44,575 nt of DNA from positions 1,553,957 to 1,598,531 of the forward strand of contig MNCI01007621.1 of the NCBI GenBank assembly GCA_015680685.1. The letters are read 5' to 3'. The position numbers were made by a program, and so were the translations under genes. This document shows positions 1 to 11,711 of the stretch, one piece after another. The stretch is from Gnetum montanum. Taxonomy: Eukaryota > Streptophyta > Gnetopsida > Gnetales > Gnetaceae. Positions within the stretch are counted from its first letter, which is position 1. Every line of letters begins with the position of its first letter. The notes beneath the pieces were generated by a model. It had not been told where the DNA came from and made no database searches. It saw nothing but the letters and a program-made list of their open reading frames with translations.

Positions 1-1126
1 GCGTTGGAGTAGGCACCTATCTCTTAGGATTCCATGATTTGATGTGTTGGACCACATCAAGCCTTTCTTCCACAGGTTCGGCTACTACCATCGCCAGGGC
101 CATGGAAAGAAACGTGAAGGTAATCTTTGGAAATGGTGGCAATGCAGTAGGAGGAGGAGGAGGAGGTTGAAAGAACGCAGAACTTTGTTTGAACAAAATG
201 CTTTTGGATCAAGCCTAAAGATAGAAGCAAAGGAAGAATAATTGCTGGTGCTGACGAAGTTGGAAAATTAGAATCCTCACCATCTACAATTGCTAAGGCT
301 TACATGCATAGCAGATCATTGGTAGCACTGAAAATTCCCGTTCGCAACAGTCATCAGCAGAGGCTCTCTTTGAACTAGAGGCAGAGAAAATTTGCTAAAT
401 CAACTGGTCTGAAACAGGGAAAGNCTGGACTGAAACAGGGAAAGGTGTTTGGTAGAAAAAAAATCAATTCAAGCATCAATCATGGCTACCTCTACATAAT
501 TAGATGCCAAAGAGGATGAGTAGTTTCATGGAAGAAAAGCCTTTGTTATCCAAAAACGGTGCCCCTGCAGAAGTTCATGACAAAGCGAGTTGGGTTTTAA
601 CCCACAACTCTATTTAGGAAATAACATTGAATGTTGCTCTAGCGCCACTGCAATCTTTCGCACCAGTTGAAGCATCGGATTCATGTGGCCCTGCAATGAA
701 AACACAAACGCTACCACAAGTAGTCCTGTTTGTGGATACATTGCATTTTTGCATTTTAATTGGTGAACCTACGGTTTTGGCCTTTCTCTAGAAGAATATT
801 TGATTGCAAAGGCACTGAAAGGGAATTTCTCAGTTTTATAAAAACATGTCTCTTTTACACCAGACACGATGAAAATATTAACCAAGTACCAAAGACTCTA
901 GTCAAGATCAAGCCTTGCACAGGATGACAAAGCCAGAGCATCTATCGTCTCAAATTCAGCCAAAATTTGAACTTGTTATTACAAGTATATCTCTTTGTTT
1001 TTTATGCATTTTTGGAAGCCTATGGAATTCTTGTCTACTACTTTGTCAAATATATATATATTATTACTATATAAAAAGGAGAATTTGTGCAACAATTGTT
1101 CAAAGTCCCATATGAATTGAACACTT
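1..1126. other. Unassigned AT-rich sequence left of the gap
   Basis: I recognise no gene or transposon domain here. The first 300 bases are less AT-rich than the rest and include a purine-rich (GGA)n stretch near 150-170 that reads as an Arg run in one frame, which is simple sequence rather than evidence of a protein. Short open frames do not join into a longer one. A single N at 424 sits inside a direct repeat. The sequence could be a decayed gene fragment or an old transposon. Confidence 0.4.
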
Positions 1127-2102
1127 NNNNNNNNNNNNNNNNNNNNNNNNNNNNNNNNNNNNNNNNNNNNNNNNNNNNNNNNNNNNNNNNNNNNNNNNNN
1201 NNNNNNNNNNNNNNNNNNNNNNNNNNNNNNNNNNNNNNNNNNNNNNNNNNNNNNNNNNNNNNNNNNNNNNNNNNNNNNNNNNNNNNNNNNNNNNNNNNNN
1301 NNNNNNNNNNNNNNNNNNNNNNNNNNNNNNNNNNNNNNNNNNNNNNNNNNNNNNNNNNNNNNNNNNNNNNNNNNNNNNNNNNNNNNNNNNNNNNNNNNNN
1401 NNNNNNNNNNNNNNNNNNNNNNNNNNNNNNNNNNNNNNNNNNNNNNNNNNNNNNNNNNNNNNNNNNNNNNNNNNNNNNNNNNNNNNNNNNNNNNNNNNNN
1501 NNNNNNNNNNNNNNNNNNNNNNNNNNNNNNNNNNNNNNNNNNNNNNNNNNNNNNNNNNNNNNNNNNNNNNNNNNNNNNNNNNNNNNNNNNNNNNNNNNNN
1601 NNNNNNNNNNNNNNNNNNNNNNNNNNNNNNNNNNNNNNNNNNNNNNNNNNNNNNNNNNNNNNNNNNNNNNNNNNNNNNNNNNNNNNNNNNNNNNNNNNNN
1701 NNNNNNNNNNNNNNNNNNNNNNNNNNNNNNNNNNNNNNNNNNNNNNNNNNNNNNNNNNNNNNNNNNNNNNNNNNNNNNNNNNNNNNNNNNNNNNNNNNNN
1801 NNNNNNNNNNNNNNNNNNNNNNNNNNNNNNNNNNNNNNNNNNNNNNNNNNNNNNNNNNNNNNNNNNNNNNNNNNNNNNNNNNNNNNNNNNNNNNNNNNNN
1901 NNNNNNNNNNNNNNNNNNNNNNNNNNNNNNNNNNNNNNNNNNNNNNNNNNNNNNNNNNNNNNNNNNNNNNNNNNNNNNNNNNNNNNNNNNNNNNNNNNNN
2001 NNNNNNNNNNNNNNNNNNNNNNNNNNNNNNNNNNNNNNNNNNNNNNNNNNNNNNNNNNNNNNNNNNNNNNNNNNNNNNNNNNNNNNNNNNNNNNNNNNNN
2101 NN
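1127..2102. other. Assembly gap (run of N)
   Basis: An uninterrupted run of N about 976 bases long. Open frames that appear to cross it are artefacts, because N cannot produce a stop codon. The right edge begins with a short CA-rich stretch (2103-2122), a sequence type that often ends contigs. Confidence 0.98.
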
Positions 2103-2231
2103 CAACAGCACACACACATACTCACATTAACTACTGAGTTTATTTGGAGGTATCTGGGCCTTGGTGTTGCCAGAGACCAGCAGGCACCTAAATCCTGTTC
2201 GAGGCGGTCACGTCCCAAACGGTTGCCAACA
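2103..2231. other. Unassigned segment between gap and fragment A
   Basis: About 130 bases that match neither the gap edge nor the Athila-like RNase H region starting near 2232. It is more GC-rich than its surroundings. It could be the edge of another transposon into which fragment A is inserted or against which it is truncated; no terminal motif is clear enough to name it. Confidence 0.4.
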
Positions 2232-2640
2232 CACATCATGCTTAAAATTATCTAGATCAAACACCACTATCATAAATTCTTTTTCTATGGTGGTGTAAAT
2301 TGGTTATGCACCCACAATGCTTTAACTTGTGTAGTTGATATAATATGGACATTTCTTATCACAACTGCATAAGCATAGCTCCAAAGACATAGTTAGATGC
2401 ATCATCATGATATGAAATGGTTTGGACTAGCTAGGTGCTCATAGAATTGGAATCTCTATGAGCTTCTACTTGAGGCTTTGAAAAGCATTTTCACATTTCT
2501 TGGTCAAGAGAAAGGGTGCATCTTTCTTTGTTAGCTCAACCAATGATTTTGCAATCTTAAAGAAATTCTCTATAAATCATTAGTAGTAGCTAGTGCATCC
2601 GAGGAATAACTAAACATCTTTTACAATTTCTAGTTGACAA
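2232..2640 (-). pseudogene. RNase H pseudogene (truncated) of fragment A
   Basis: RNase H removes the RNA template during reverse transcription. On the minus strand the end of the connection domain is followed by a region matching the MVVVYALE motif seen at 35660-35700 in the other copy (here MIVVFDLD). Similarity ends near 2232 and unrelated sequence follows, so the C-terminal part and the whole integrase are missing. Confidence 0.6.
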
Positions 2641-3669
2641 GTGATTCCTTGGATGATCCTTATCTTTTCAGGGTCTACCTCTTGTGAAATTTTGTGCCCC
2701 AATACAATGCCTTATTGGACCATGAGATGGATCTTTTGCCAATTGAGCCACAAATTTATTTCCATACATCATTTTAGTACTTTCTCAAGGCAATCCAAGG
2801 CTTGCTTGAATGTAGTTCCATAAGTGAAGAAGTCATCCATAAAGAGTTCCACTCCACTACCAATTTGCTATTGAAAGATACCTAAGACTAAGTTTTGGAA
2901 AGTAGTAAGAGCATTGCATAAACCAAAAGGCATCTTGTGATATGCAAAGGTCCTCCATGGCCTCATAAATATTGTTTTGGCCTAATCCTCTAGTGTGATC
3001 TAAATTTGGTTATAGCCACTATAACCATCCAAAAAACTGTAATAGCAATGTCTAGATATGGGGTCCAACAGCTGATCAACAAATGGCAATAGAAAATGGT
3101 CTTTGAATGTTGCCATATTTAATAGCTTGAAGTCAATACAAACCCATCATTTATCACCTCTCTTTGGTATTATCATGAGTGGACTGATCCACTCACTATC
3201 TACAATGAGGTAGCTGAACCCTTCCTTAAGGAGTTTCTTAATCTTCTCTTCGACAATTTGCTTCAATTTTTGGTTCACCCATTATTGTGGTTGCCTCCTT
3301 GGCTTCATGGATGGATCCATGTAAATACAGTGCTAGCATATCTATGAATCAATTCCAATGAGTTCAGGATATGATCAAGAAAAGGCTATTAGCCATCTAT
3401 TGACCACTTTCAATAGTTTTTCTTTTTGCTCAAGAGCAAGTTTGGCATTAAGTATAACTGGCTTGTCATTTTTAAAAAAAATGCATATTCTAGGACTATA
3501 GGTAGAGTTTTCAACTCTAGGGGCTCTTGTTTGAAATTCTTAAGGATCTCCAACTCTTCCCAATTGGTATCATCATTTTCATTATCAAAGAGTTGGTCAT
3601 GAACTTGCTCTAGTTCATCCATGCCTATAACATAAGCATATGTCAAGCTCTCAATAGGTTCCATTCATA
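2641..3669 (-). pseudogene. Reverse transcriptase pseudogene of fragment A
   Basis: RNA-dependent DNA polymerase region of Pol. Reading on the minus strand: a linker open from 3664 to 3410 (MDELEQVH, LELKTL), the fingers region with IIPK and VCIDF, the PFGLCNA motif near 2930, and the catalytic FMDD at 2832-2843 (the Y/FxDD metal-binding pair). Downstream, VDPEKI and LTKKDAPF mark the connection to RNase H. Several stops interrupt it. The FMDD form and the linker agree with Athila-type elements rather than with Tat or chromoviruses. Confidence 0.75.
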
Positions 3670-4299
3670 TTGTGCTATTGTCAAAATCAGCAATCAACCA
3701 TTGGGTGCCCTCTTGTTTTGTGGCTTCTATGCATAGATACCTTTGAATATCTACTTCATGTGCATACTACTTGCATGTAGAAATAGATACTTGTTTCACA
3801 TACTAGAGTTTCTACATGTAATTATACCCTGCATCGTTGTATGTGATGGATGGAACTTGTCTTTTCTCAATCTTTCCAGATGCATTTTTCTTCAATATCT
3901 CCAGGGAAAGATCTTTGATGTCCAGTCTTGCATCAACAATGCTCAACCATGCCCTTTACATAATGATTGGAAAGTCCCCCTTGTAATTCTCAACCTTGAT
4001 TACTAGGAAATTAGTAGGATAAGACCACCCATAGACAGTGGTCACAATGTCTTCAACCAATCCTAATGAAACAATGATAGACTAGTCTGTCAATTCCAAT
4101 ATGATATTACTCTTCTTGAGAGGTGGTAGGCTTAAGGCAATAAACATCTCGTGAAAAATCAAATTCACATTGGAACTTTAATCAAGAAGAGCTTTACATA
4201 GTTCATTCCCAATAAACTATAAATAGATAAGAGGACTCTAAGGATCAACTAATTTCCTAGGAAGGTTTCCAACCTAGATCCAATCAGATACAACATGAG
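3670..4299 (-). pseudogene. Aspartic protease pseudogene of fragment A
   Basis: This is the retropepsin-type protease that would cut the Gag-Pol polyprotein. The catalytic region on the minus strand near 4180-4195 reads L-L-D followed by a stop and then Ser-Ser, in place of the usual D-T/S-G. Downstream, the words NFLVIKV and FPIIM (about 4000-3950) match the protease end of the other copy. It continues without an insertion where the other copy is split by the Tat-like element. Confidence 0.65.
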
Positions 4300-6246
4300 T
4301 GAGCATAATAGTATGGATTTTGGATGGCATTTTGTTTAAAGGGGACCCAATGGAATGGTTTGTAGAGGATGAGGTAGGAGTAGGATGACCAGATGCATGA
4401 GTCTATGAGGGCTTAGTAGGGTTGTTGATTTATAAGAATGGTCTTTTATGAGCATACTATTCCAAACGTCTTGGTTGATAAATCAATTATAGATTGATGG
4501 CCTTGGTAGCATTATGTTGTTGTAGCTATGTTGGAAGTTCACCCTACATGGATGGAGCAGGTGGTAATTGTGTTGAGAGTGCAGGAAAAAGTGCAAGAAT
4601 AAAAGGATAAGAATAAAATGTGGTGCTCCTCCTAGAATGTGGAGAATGAGCTTTCTAGTATTCTAGAGGATAGTAATGATGTTGAAAAGGAGAAATGTGA
4701 CTAGAAGAGTCACATAAAGATAGGGGTTGCTGAACTTAAGATCCATATGGATTTGGTTGCCTATCATGGTACTGCTACCTTGGTGGTAGCATTCCCCAAA
4801 ACTATGGTTGGTGCCATTGTTGATATTACTCATATAGTTGTGGTGGAATTCCACTTGGATAATATTGTTGTTGTTGATGGAACTATCTAGGATTAACTTA
4901 AAGATAAGAAAATCTTCTGGGTGTTTGTCTTTTTGCTAGTCATGGATTTAGAGCATAAACCCCAAACTCTTGTAAGTGTGGCACAATGGGGCAACATCCC
5001 TAAAGATGTTTATATTGGTAGAAGTCACATCCACCATCATCATCTAATTTAGTTTTTGCAACTTCATCTACTATAGCAATCTTGCCCTTACACCTTTGGT
5101 AGGTACGTTCAACTTCTTTCTACCTCTTATGTTCATGATCACTACTCTACTCTCTTGATTCTTTAGTGATTTTTAAAGCAGTTTGGAATTTTTCATCCAA
5201 CAAATCCTACATTTTATCTATCTTGACAAAACTTTTAGACATTGATTTTTGAATTGGCAAGGTCTTTCTATTCACCACCTCATCAAGAGGTGACTCTTCC
5301 TCACTATCATAAAAATTAGACCTCCCTCTTTTTGATAGAGGGATACCTACTGTATTCTTTAGTACTTTCCTATTTCCTTAACTCCCCTTCTTCTTTTGAT
5401 ACGTACTCAATTAGCCTTTGAATCTAATGGGCTCTGAGTTTTGATAGTCTCTCTTGGGAATAGACCCTAAGAGTTCTTCTCGTTTCTAATCTAAGTCCAT
5501 CTATGATATGACAAAGTTGTTCCTATTGAGAATAACTATGGCCAAGGCATCAGTGTGTAAGAGAATAGTATCTACCTAGGGTGATGTCCAAGGGTTCATG
5601 GTTTCCTTGCTTTCATCCTTGGATCTTCCTTCTCAAATTAGACACTCTAGAGTATGTTCAATACTTATCATTAAATAACTCTAGCATTGTACTCCACCTA
5701 CGAATGGATTCCGACTCCAAGGACCAGTACCAACTTTCTGCTTCCTTGATTTGGGAAATATCTTTTATTTCTGCAAATTATGTTCAATATTTTGTAAGGC
5801 ACACACATTGTAAAAAGCTTGAATATGTATTTGTGAATTAGAGTTATATCCCCCTCAAATCTAGGAATATTGTTCATATCAGGTGGTCTAATCTAACTAT
5901 ATTTCACATGCATGATTGGAATTTTTATGGCCTTTGCAATATTTAGCATGCTTTGAGTTACCAACAAAGGCTTATCATCATCATCATTATTTTAATGATT
6001 TAAATGATATCCTCTATTACCTCTTCATTCATGATGCGCCCAATGATCATCATTGTTGTCCCATTGTTTCCCTTCATTACGATTGCTCTTTCTACAATGT
6101 TTGTCAAAACCCGAAGAGAAAGAAAAAGATGTAGATGAAGAGGGAGAAGAGGGAAGAGAACTACCACCATCATGGTCTTTTCCAACTCCTCTACAATTTT
6201 TATGGCCACGTTTGTCAGTTTTCTTGTCATCTTGATACTTGTCTGA
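4300..6246 (-). pseudogene. gag: gag pseudogene of fragment A
   Basis: Gag is the structural protein that packages element RNA. On the minus strand the segment starts in a His/Gly/Ser-rich part (about 6230-5990) matching 14060-14400 of the large Athila-like element. It ends in a Pro/Tyr/Gln-rich tail with the landmark YALNP near 4950, matching the same word near 15385. Stops and frameshifts are frequent. The central capsid-like part is recognisable only by comparison with the other copy. The start codon and the LTR side are missing, because the segment ends at 6246. Confidence 0.65.
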
Positions 6247-6268
6247 GCCCTATAAGGATCACTTGATC

Positions 6269-7645
6269 AACATAGTGTACAACATAAAGTGGAAGCATAG
6301 TGTACAACTTGAAATAGGGCAATCACTTCCAGACATCTTTGAACTTCCAAATAATATCACTGCAACCTAGTGAGAGTTGCTAGAGGCAAGGGGAAAAACA
6401 TTATATTTGAGGGGCAACTTGAAACAACCAAGGAGCTAAATGAATGCTTGGTTGTAGAGGTTATTGAGTTGAGAGCCCAGATTACTGACCCTTCATTTCT
6501 TAACCTAGCATTGAAAAGAGATGAAGCTCTTGAATAGCTTCACACTAGGTTGAAAGGGGTTGAGGATGCGATGGAGGTGGTAGAATTCTACTAATCCTTG
6601 GCAAAGGCCACCTGACACAAAATTTAGAAGGCCTTAGATCTAACCTACTAGGATAATGTATAGCTGACTGTAGAAAACCATCTCCTATGAAACGTTGATG
6701 CACGTAAATAATAGTTAACTAATTTTATCCATCAATAGTAAAGCAACTACCCAGAGCAAACATAAAGTTAAGGAGATTGGTAGTTGAGAATAGAAACCTC
6801 TCTATGGAGGAGATCTGTGCCCTTCACCAAAATACTACCATAAAGGTAGCCACTTGCAAATTAGAGGCTCTCAAATTCGAGAAAGTCAAGGATCACTATA
6901 GAGACTAGGTTGGCCTATAGAAGAAAGTATATAAAAACCATATTTAGGTGGCAAAGGTAAAAGTGAACGAGACCCTCCAACAACTCTAGCATGGATGCAA
7001 ATTATGGTAGCCCATCATTGATGGGATTAATCAATACAATAAAGTAAAAATTCTACTGAAGGAGTTACAAATAAAAGAAATGATGGAATATATGGAGCTT
7101 ACCAATCTCTAGTACACAAACCTGACTATGTTGATTGCTAGACAACCATGGTTAGAACTAGAAAAGTAGGTGGCAAGTTCGTACTTATTGTATAAGGTTG
7201 AGTTTAAGCACCATAAGGACACTAAGCAAAATCTTATAATGGAAAGTGCTGAACCCAAAGTTCTCAAGGAAATTGATCATAGATCTACTTCTAAGAACCT
7301 AGCTAATGGAATGAATGACTATCAAGAGCTAGAAAATGTAGTCAAGGTTTCGATGTTGAATGCAAATAAGTCACTACCTAGTTTGTCAATGTTAAGGAGC
7401 TATTCCCAATAATGCCTTGTCCATGTGATATTCCCATTTCAACCCACATTAGCAATGTCGTGTGGACTATGAATGATCCTCGAAGCAAGGAGGAGAAGAT
7501 GAAGGCATTACTGAATGCCTTTTGCCTTCCACCAGAGGTGGTAGCCACAACAGGACAGTCATAACTACCTCAACCACTGCACATGCCTAAAATTGGTGAA
7601 GGTCCTTTGAAACCTCTAGAACCTCCACCACCTAGGACCATTTGA
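6269..7645 (+). pseudogene. 3' half of the Athila-like third ORF (fragment B)
   Basis: This plus-strand sequence is homologous to 40790-42043 of the large Athila-like element, the 3' half of the extra gene between integrase and the 3' LTR. The best-preserved stretch is an open frame at 7170-7412 with SSYLLYKVEFKHHKD, which matches 41560-41610. The frame is rich in Lys, Glu and Leu and looks coiled-coil forming. Both copies end at an equivalent TGA (7643-7645 here, 42041-42043 there), which supports a true terminus. No function is known to me for the protein. The copy is truncated at its 5' side, where it meets minus-strand fragment A. Confidence 0.65.
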
Positions 7646-7881
7646 TCTATTCAACCATCTTCATGTCATTGTAGGATGTGCTATCTAGTTTTGGTAGTCA
7701 TGTTGTGGTGTTCAATTTTATGTCATGAACATCACAAATTTTTGTAATATTGTTAATTTGTACACTCAGGCACTCAATTTTGTTATGTCATTTTGTGATG
7801 TCAAGAGTTAATCAATAATCCCATACCTTTCCAATTTTGTAAAGGAACTCGAGGATGACATTTTATTCAGTCATGGGGGTA
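7646..7881 (+). other. 3' untranslated region and polypurine tract of fragment B
   Basis: Non-coding sequence between the stop of the third ORF and the LTR. It ends in TCAGTCATGGGGGT (7867-7880), a purine-rich tract immediately before the LTR start TGATGAAG. This is the expected place for the primer of plus-strand DNA synthesis. The copy at 42262-42275 is the decayed equivalent. Confidence 0.6.
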
Positions 7882-8758
7882 TGATGAAGTATCAAAGTGT
7901 CATGTTGACATGTCCTCATTGATGGATCCCCATCAATGTGGTGTTGCGTCATTGACATCAACATGCATATGCTACATTTACAAGGCCCCATCGATGTAGC
8001 TCCACAATAAAGTCTATAAATACATGCTCACTAGCCATGTTTATAGGGAGTGATATCATAGTTGTAGTAGAGCTCTTGCAATTTTTTCATTTGAGAGTTA
8101 GACTATTCCTCTAAATGCCCACAACAAGAGTTAGAAAGTGTACAGATCTTTATTCAAGCATTGATGTACCTAAGCACACTAATGTAAAAGGTAATAAAGA
8201 CCAGTCTTTTGATCAAACCTTGTAGCACTTGGAATAGATTAATGATTTATTTTTGCATTTACTATTTTCATTAATTATATAATTAATCAAGCTAAATTAG
8301 ACTTCAATTGATGAATTAATTAAGCTAAATAGATTAAACACATAAGTATGACCACATCAAGCATAACATACAACACTTGGTAATTCCAGCAGCACTTAAC
8401 GCTTAGTAGCTCAGCAGTGTTGTATGCATTCATGATGTGTATGGGAAGTGGGACCAGATGCTTATGTTAGGATAGTTAATTATTAATTAGCAATTAGATT
8501 AGTTAAATTGGTTCATAAATTGAGTTTCAACTTGCTGTTAATCATAGTATAAAATAATAAAAATCATGTACCTCAATTACACTTAACCATACAACTAAGC
8601 TCCACAAGTGTAGTTGGGAAGGCAACGATCATCACGATTAGATTTCATGTCCTAGAACCAATGCATGTGGGAACTAAAGATGTGAAAAATTCAACTGAAT
8701 TGTGCATGAACACTTGTAATTCATATGGTTGGGTGTAGGGTATACTCGCCGCTCATCA
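7882..8758 (+). repeat. LTR of fragment B (Athila-like family)
   Basis: This 877-bp unit starts TGATGAAG and ends CTCATCA. It matches the LTRs at 12476-13433 and 42276-43173 over its length, including the U3 repeats of CATTGATG/CATCAATG type, a TATA box TATAAATA at 8015-8022, and an AT-rich 3' third with a run of ATAAAA-type sequence. It is attached to the third ORF on its left, so it is a 3' LTR. On its right it abuts the Copia integrase at 8759. The partner LTR and a target duplication were not found. Confidence 0.85.
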
Positions 8759-9525
8759 CATGGCACATAAAACACTTCCTCAATCCAAGGCTTATAATAG
8801 ACATACAAATTATCACTAAATGCCTCTTCACTTACCTTAAGCTTCTTATCATAATAGAGCTCAAACAGAGTTTTATTTGTCTTGGGCCTAATAAGAATTT
8901 AATTTAACACATAACAAGTAGTATCAATGACTTCTCTCAAAAATGATTTTGTCAACGTTTGTTTGTGAAGTAGTGTTCTAGTCATATCTTATAACACTTG
9001 GTTCTTTTGTTGAACTACTCCATTTTGTTAGGGTGTTCTTGGAGTTAAAATTTAATGTTCTATGCCTTCATTATCATAATATTCTATAAAAATATAATTG
9101 TTAAACTCTCCACCATGATTGCTCCTAATTTTCTTAATTAGATAACCTTTTTTGTCTTTGCAACCTACAGTAAAGGTTTTTTAAGTGATAAAATGCTTCA
9201 TCCTTGTGGGTTAGAAGAATTACCAAAGTGAACCTTGAGCAATCATCAATAATTACAAAAAAATACCTTCTACCATCAATGTTACAAGTTCTACTTGGTC
9301 TTACCAAATCAAAAGATGTAAAAATTCAAGACGATGCTTAGTACTAATATCATTTTTTTCTTTTGAAGTATATGGTTTTTCTCTTTTCTCTTTACCATGT
9401 TTCACATACTTGATCCTTAGATTAGATGTTGGGTAGTCCTTTCATAATTCAATTTTTAGAAAGATTGTTGAGGCTTTTAAAATTCAAATATGTCAACCTC
9501 TTATCAACAACTAGCTATCCTTTGA
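8759..9525 (-). pseudogene. Copia integrase pseudogene
   Basis: Integrase inserts element DNA into the chromosome. On the minus strand the core begins near 9285 with GRRYFFVIIDDCSRF, corresponding to the first catalytic Asp region of Copia integrases. It is followed by a degraded second motif around the word WW/GGEF near 9100, and the NTLTKWSS region near 9020 where the usual motif is RTPQQNGVVE. Many stops and frameshifts are present. The frame continues to 8759, where it ends in a fragment of the C-terminal region. Truncation is by the adjoining LTR. Confidence 0.7.
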
Positions 9526-10041
9526 TTAGCTAATCAAGCACTTCAAATTATATTTACTTAATTCACATTTTTCAATCATATAAACATTGCCTAATTTATG
9601 CCCTATAAGGATCACTTGATCTATTTTAGAATCTTTGATTATGTAATGATCAACTTGAAATAATACACATTTACCACCATTACAAATATGACTAACACTT
9701 AATAAACTATGGTATAATCCCACAACATATAGAACATTATTAATTTTTGGTGAATTATTACATTTGAAATCACCTTTTTCTTTGATATGTGCTTTGTTAT
9801 TAACACCAAATGTTATACTTTCATCAATATCTCTTATTAGGATGGTAAATCTTAATCTATCATTAGTCATATACCTTGAACATCTACTATTAAGATACCA
9901 AAAGGTAGAAAGATTCTCTTTAGGTTCTAATTTAGTCATGTATGCTTTATGTATCATTCTCTTTGAAACCCATACCTTTCTTATTTTGGGCTTTTGCTGA
10001 TTTTCCTTGCACTTGCCTTGGTTATTCTTTAAACATCTCAT
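9526..10041 (-). pseudogene. Copia protease and GAG-pre-integrase region
   Basis: A 171-codon frame stays open on the minus strand. It carries WYLNSRCSRYMT, the Copia protease motif whose normal form is W-x-L-D-S-G-C-S-x-H-M-T. The catalytic Asp is therefore Asn and the following Gly is Arg, so the protease is inactive. Farther on come ITFGVNNKAHI and LLSVSHICN, typical of the following domain. A 22-bp piece of this region (9600-9621) is also found at the A/B junction at 6247-6268. Confidence 0.8.
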
Positions 10042-10139
10042 GCTATCATAATCATAATAATATCTATATGAATAAAATAATGAATATGATCATAATTGTA
10101 GTAATAATAACATTGAGTATATAAATTTCTAGGCAAGAA

Positions 10140-11590
10140 CTCATACCTTAGCAAATAGTTCCACTTACCTTGCCCTTTCCAAGGAGACTATATAGGCTTG
10201 TATCTAAGCCCTAAAGTATCTCCAAATTTCTTTCACTTTTTCATCATCACATTTAAGGTATCTATCCCTTGTATGAACTTCTTAAGTATACTTTTGATAT
10301 TTTCAACTTCTTGTGCTTATTGCCAAAAAATGGCATAAGATTCATTGAGCTACTTAATGAGGTTCTTAATTTCGTCTTCCTTCTCTTCAAGTTGTATCCT
10401 TGTCTTTGATATAATTTTAAAATAAGTTGCAACTAGCTTAGAAATGATCATAAGAAGTTTATCTCTCTTGGAGTTTAGCTGCTTATGCTTCAAGATTTAA
10501 CTCTTCTCATGAAGCTTCTTCTTATTCTTGCAAATGCTTTGGAGTTTAGTGAAAAAGGTAAGAAGCAACTCATGCATGTCTTCATTAACCATGCTTTCTT
10601 CACCTTCATCTAGATGGCCTTTCCCTTCTCTAAGGCTATCATGAGAAAAATATTTCATTCTTCACTAGAATTCCTATTTGATAAAGACTCTTCAAAATCA
10701 TCCCATGAACACAAACCCTTCTTACCTTTAGACTTACCCTTCTTTTTCTACTTCTTGAACATTTTGAAGCAATATGTCCATTACCATGACAATGATATCA
10801 TTAAATATCACTTTTCTTTTCATTCTTCTTATCATTACCTATGGGTCTTTTACCTTTGTATTTTCCCTTGAAGAATTTGCTAAATTTTCTTGTTGAAAAG
10901 GTTAATTCTTCTTCATTAATTTCATTTGAAATCTTCTCATATTTTGAGGAATTCAAAGCAATGTTCCTTTTTAATAACTCAATCTCATTGTCTTGTAGAA
11001 GAGATAGTTCATAAGTTTCCAAGTTTTCTTGGAGATCACTAATCTTCATGATACTTGTATCTCTTACTTCTACAATAGTTGTAACCATGGCATGAAATCT
11101 CCTAGGAATGCATCCCAAGACCTTTTAATAAATCTTGAAATCAAGGTAATCTACCCCAAGACCTTTGAGAACATTGCTAATTTTAGTGACCCTAAAGAAG
11201 TATTCCTTGATGATCTCTTCCTCTTTCATCTTAAGATTTTCAAATTTATGATTGAGGATTTATGCTTTGGACTATCTCATCATTGTAGTTCCTTCATGAT
11301 TAGTTTCAAGAAGATTCCAAATCTTTTTACCAATCTTATAGCACACACCATGGTTGAATTTCCTTGGATAAAAGGAATAATATAATGCATTCATGAACTT
11401 TTCATTGGCCATGTGAGCCCTTTTTCTTCATTTGTTCATATGGTCATGTTCTTGGATCTACTATAAGAGTTGTCACTTAGAATTGTATGAATTTTTGTAG
11501 GATCTAAATATCTAATCTCTATCAAGAAGAAAATGTTAAAGTCTAAGGATTGTAGAAAGCATCTCGTCATTATCCTTCAGTAAATGTAAT
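10140..11590 (-). pseudogene. gag: Copia gag pseudogene
   Basis: Read on the minus strand, the UBN2-type gag domain is recognisable: KKIWNLLETNHEG near 11310, then the middle helix region. It is followed by an open frame (11118-10801) with VTTIVEVRD, LQENLETYEL and KRNIALNS, and a basic stretch FKGKYKGKRP. A zinc knuckle follows near 10803-10755. It reads HCHGNGHIASKC, so three of the four CCHC ligands remain and the first Cys codon is a stop. The knuckle binds RNA in intact elements. The 3' part (10700-10140) is low-complexity and decayed. Confidence 0.75.
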
Positions 11591-11699
11591 TTAAGCCATT
11601 AAAATATGGAGGCTTGTATGAGGATTGTGCACTTGAAATAGACATAATGGAACAAGAAGAAACTCTTGATAAATATTAGTTTGATAATTAAGAGACCAA

Positions 11700-11711
11700 G
11701 CTTTGATACCA
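11700..11711 (-). other. Primer-binding site, initiator tRNA-Met type (Copia)
   Basis: On the minus strand the sequence TGGTATCAAAGC differs by one base from the common plant initiator tRNA-Met primer-binding site TGGTATCAGAGC. It lies directly after the LTR end (CCACAAT) and upstream of gag, as expected for the start of minus-strand DNA synthesis. The change is a G-to-A transition. Confidence 0.8.

Larger units (their letters stand above)
2232..6246 (-). mobile_element. Fragment A: partial Athila-like Ty3/Gypsy element, minus strand
   Basis: Read on the minus strand, this segment runs gag, protease, reverse transcriptase and the first part of RNase H, and is the same family as the plus-strand element at 12476-43173. 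Matching landmarks are the low-complexity gag start (6230-6000), the protease region (about 4200), a shared linker with the words MDELEQVH and LELKTL (3410-3660) and the FMDD reverse transcriptase motif (2832-2843). Neither LTR is attached: the left end stops in RNase H near 2232 and the right end stops at 6246 against plus-strand sequence. At the protease point where the other copy carries the Tat-like insertion, this copy reads straight through (about 3985-4030), so it serves as an empty-site reference. Confidence 0.85.

Noticed and set aside
44-241. Possible small Arg-rich protein
   Set aside because: The Arg run comes from a (GGA)n stretch and there is no other support.
979-2239. Several open frames of 347-379 codons on both strands across the gap
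   Set aside because: They consist almost wholly of N and have no sequence support.
5916-6235. Three overlapping frames rich in His, Leu and Glu
   Set aside because: They are shadows of the low-complexity gag start of fragment A; only comparison with 14060-14400 gives meaning to one frame.
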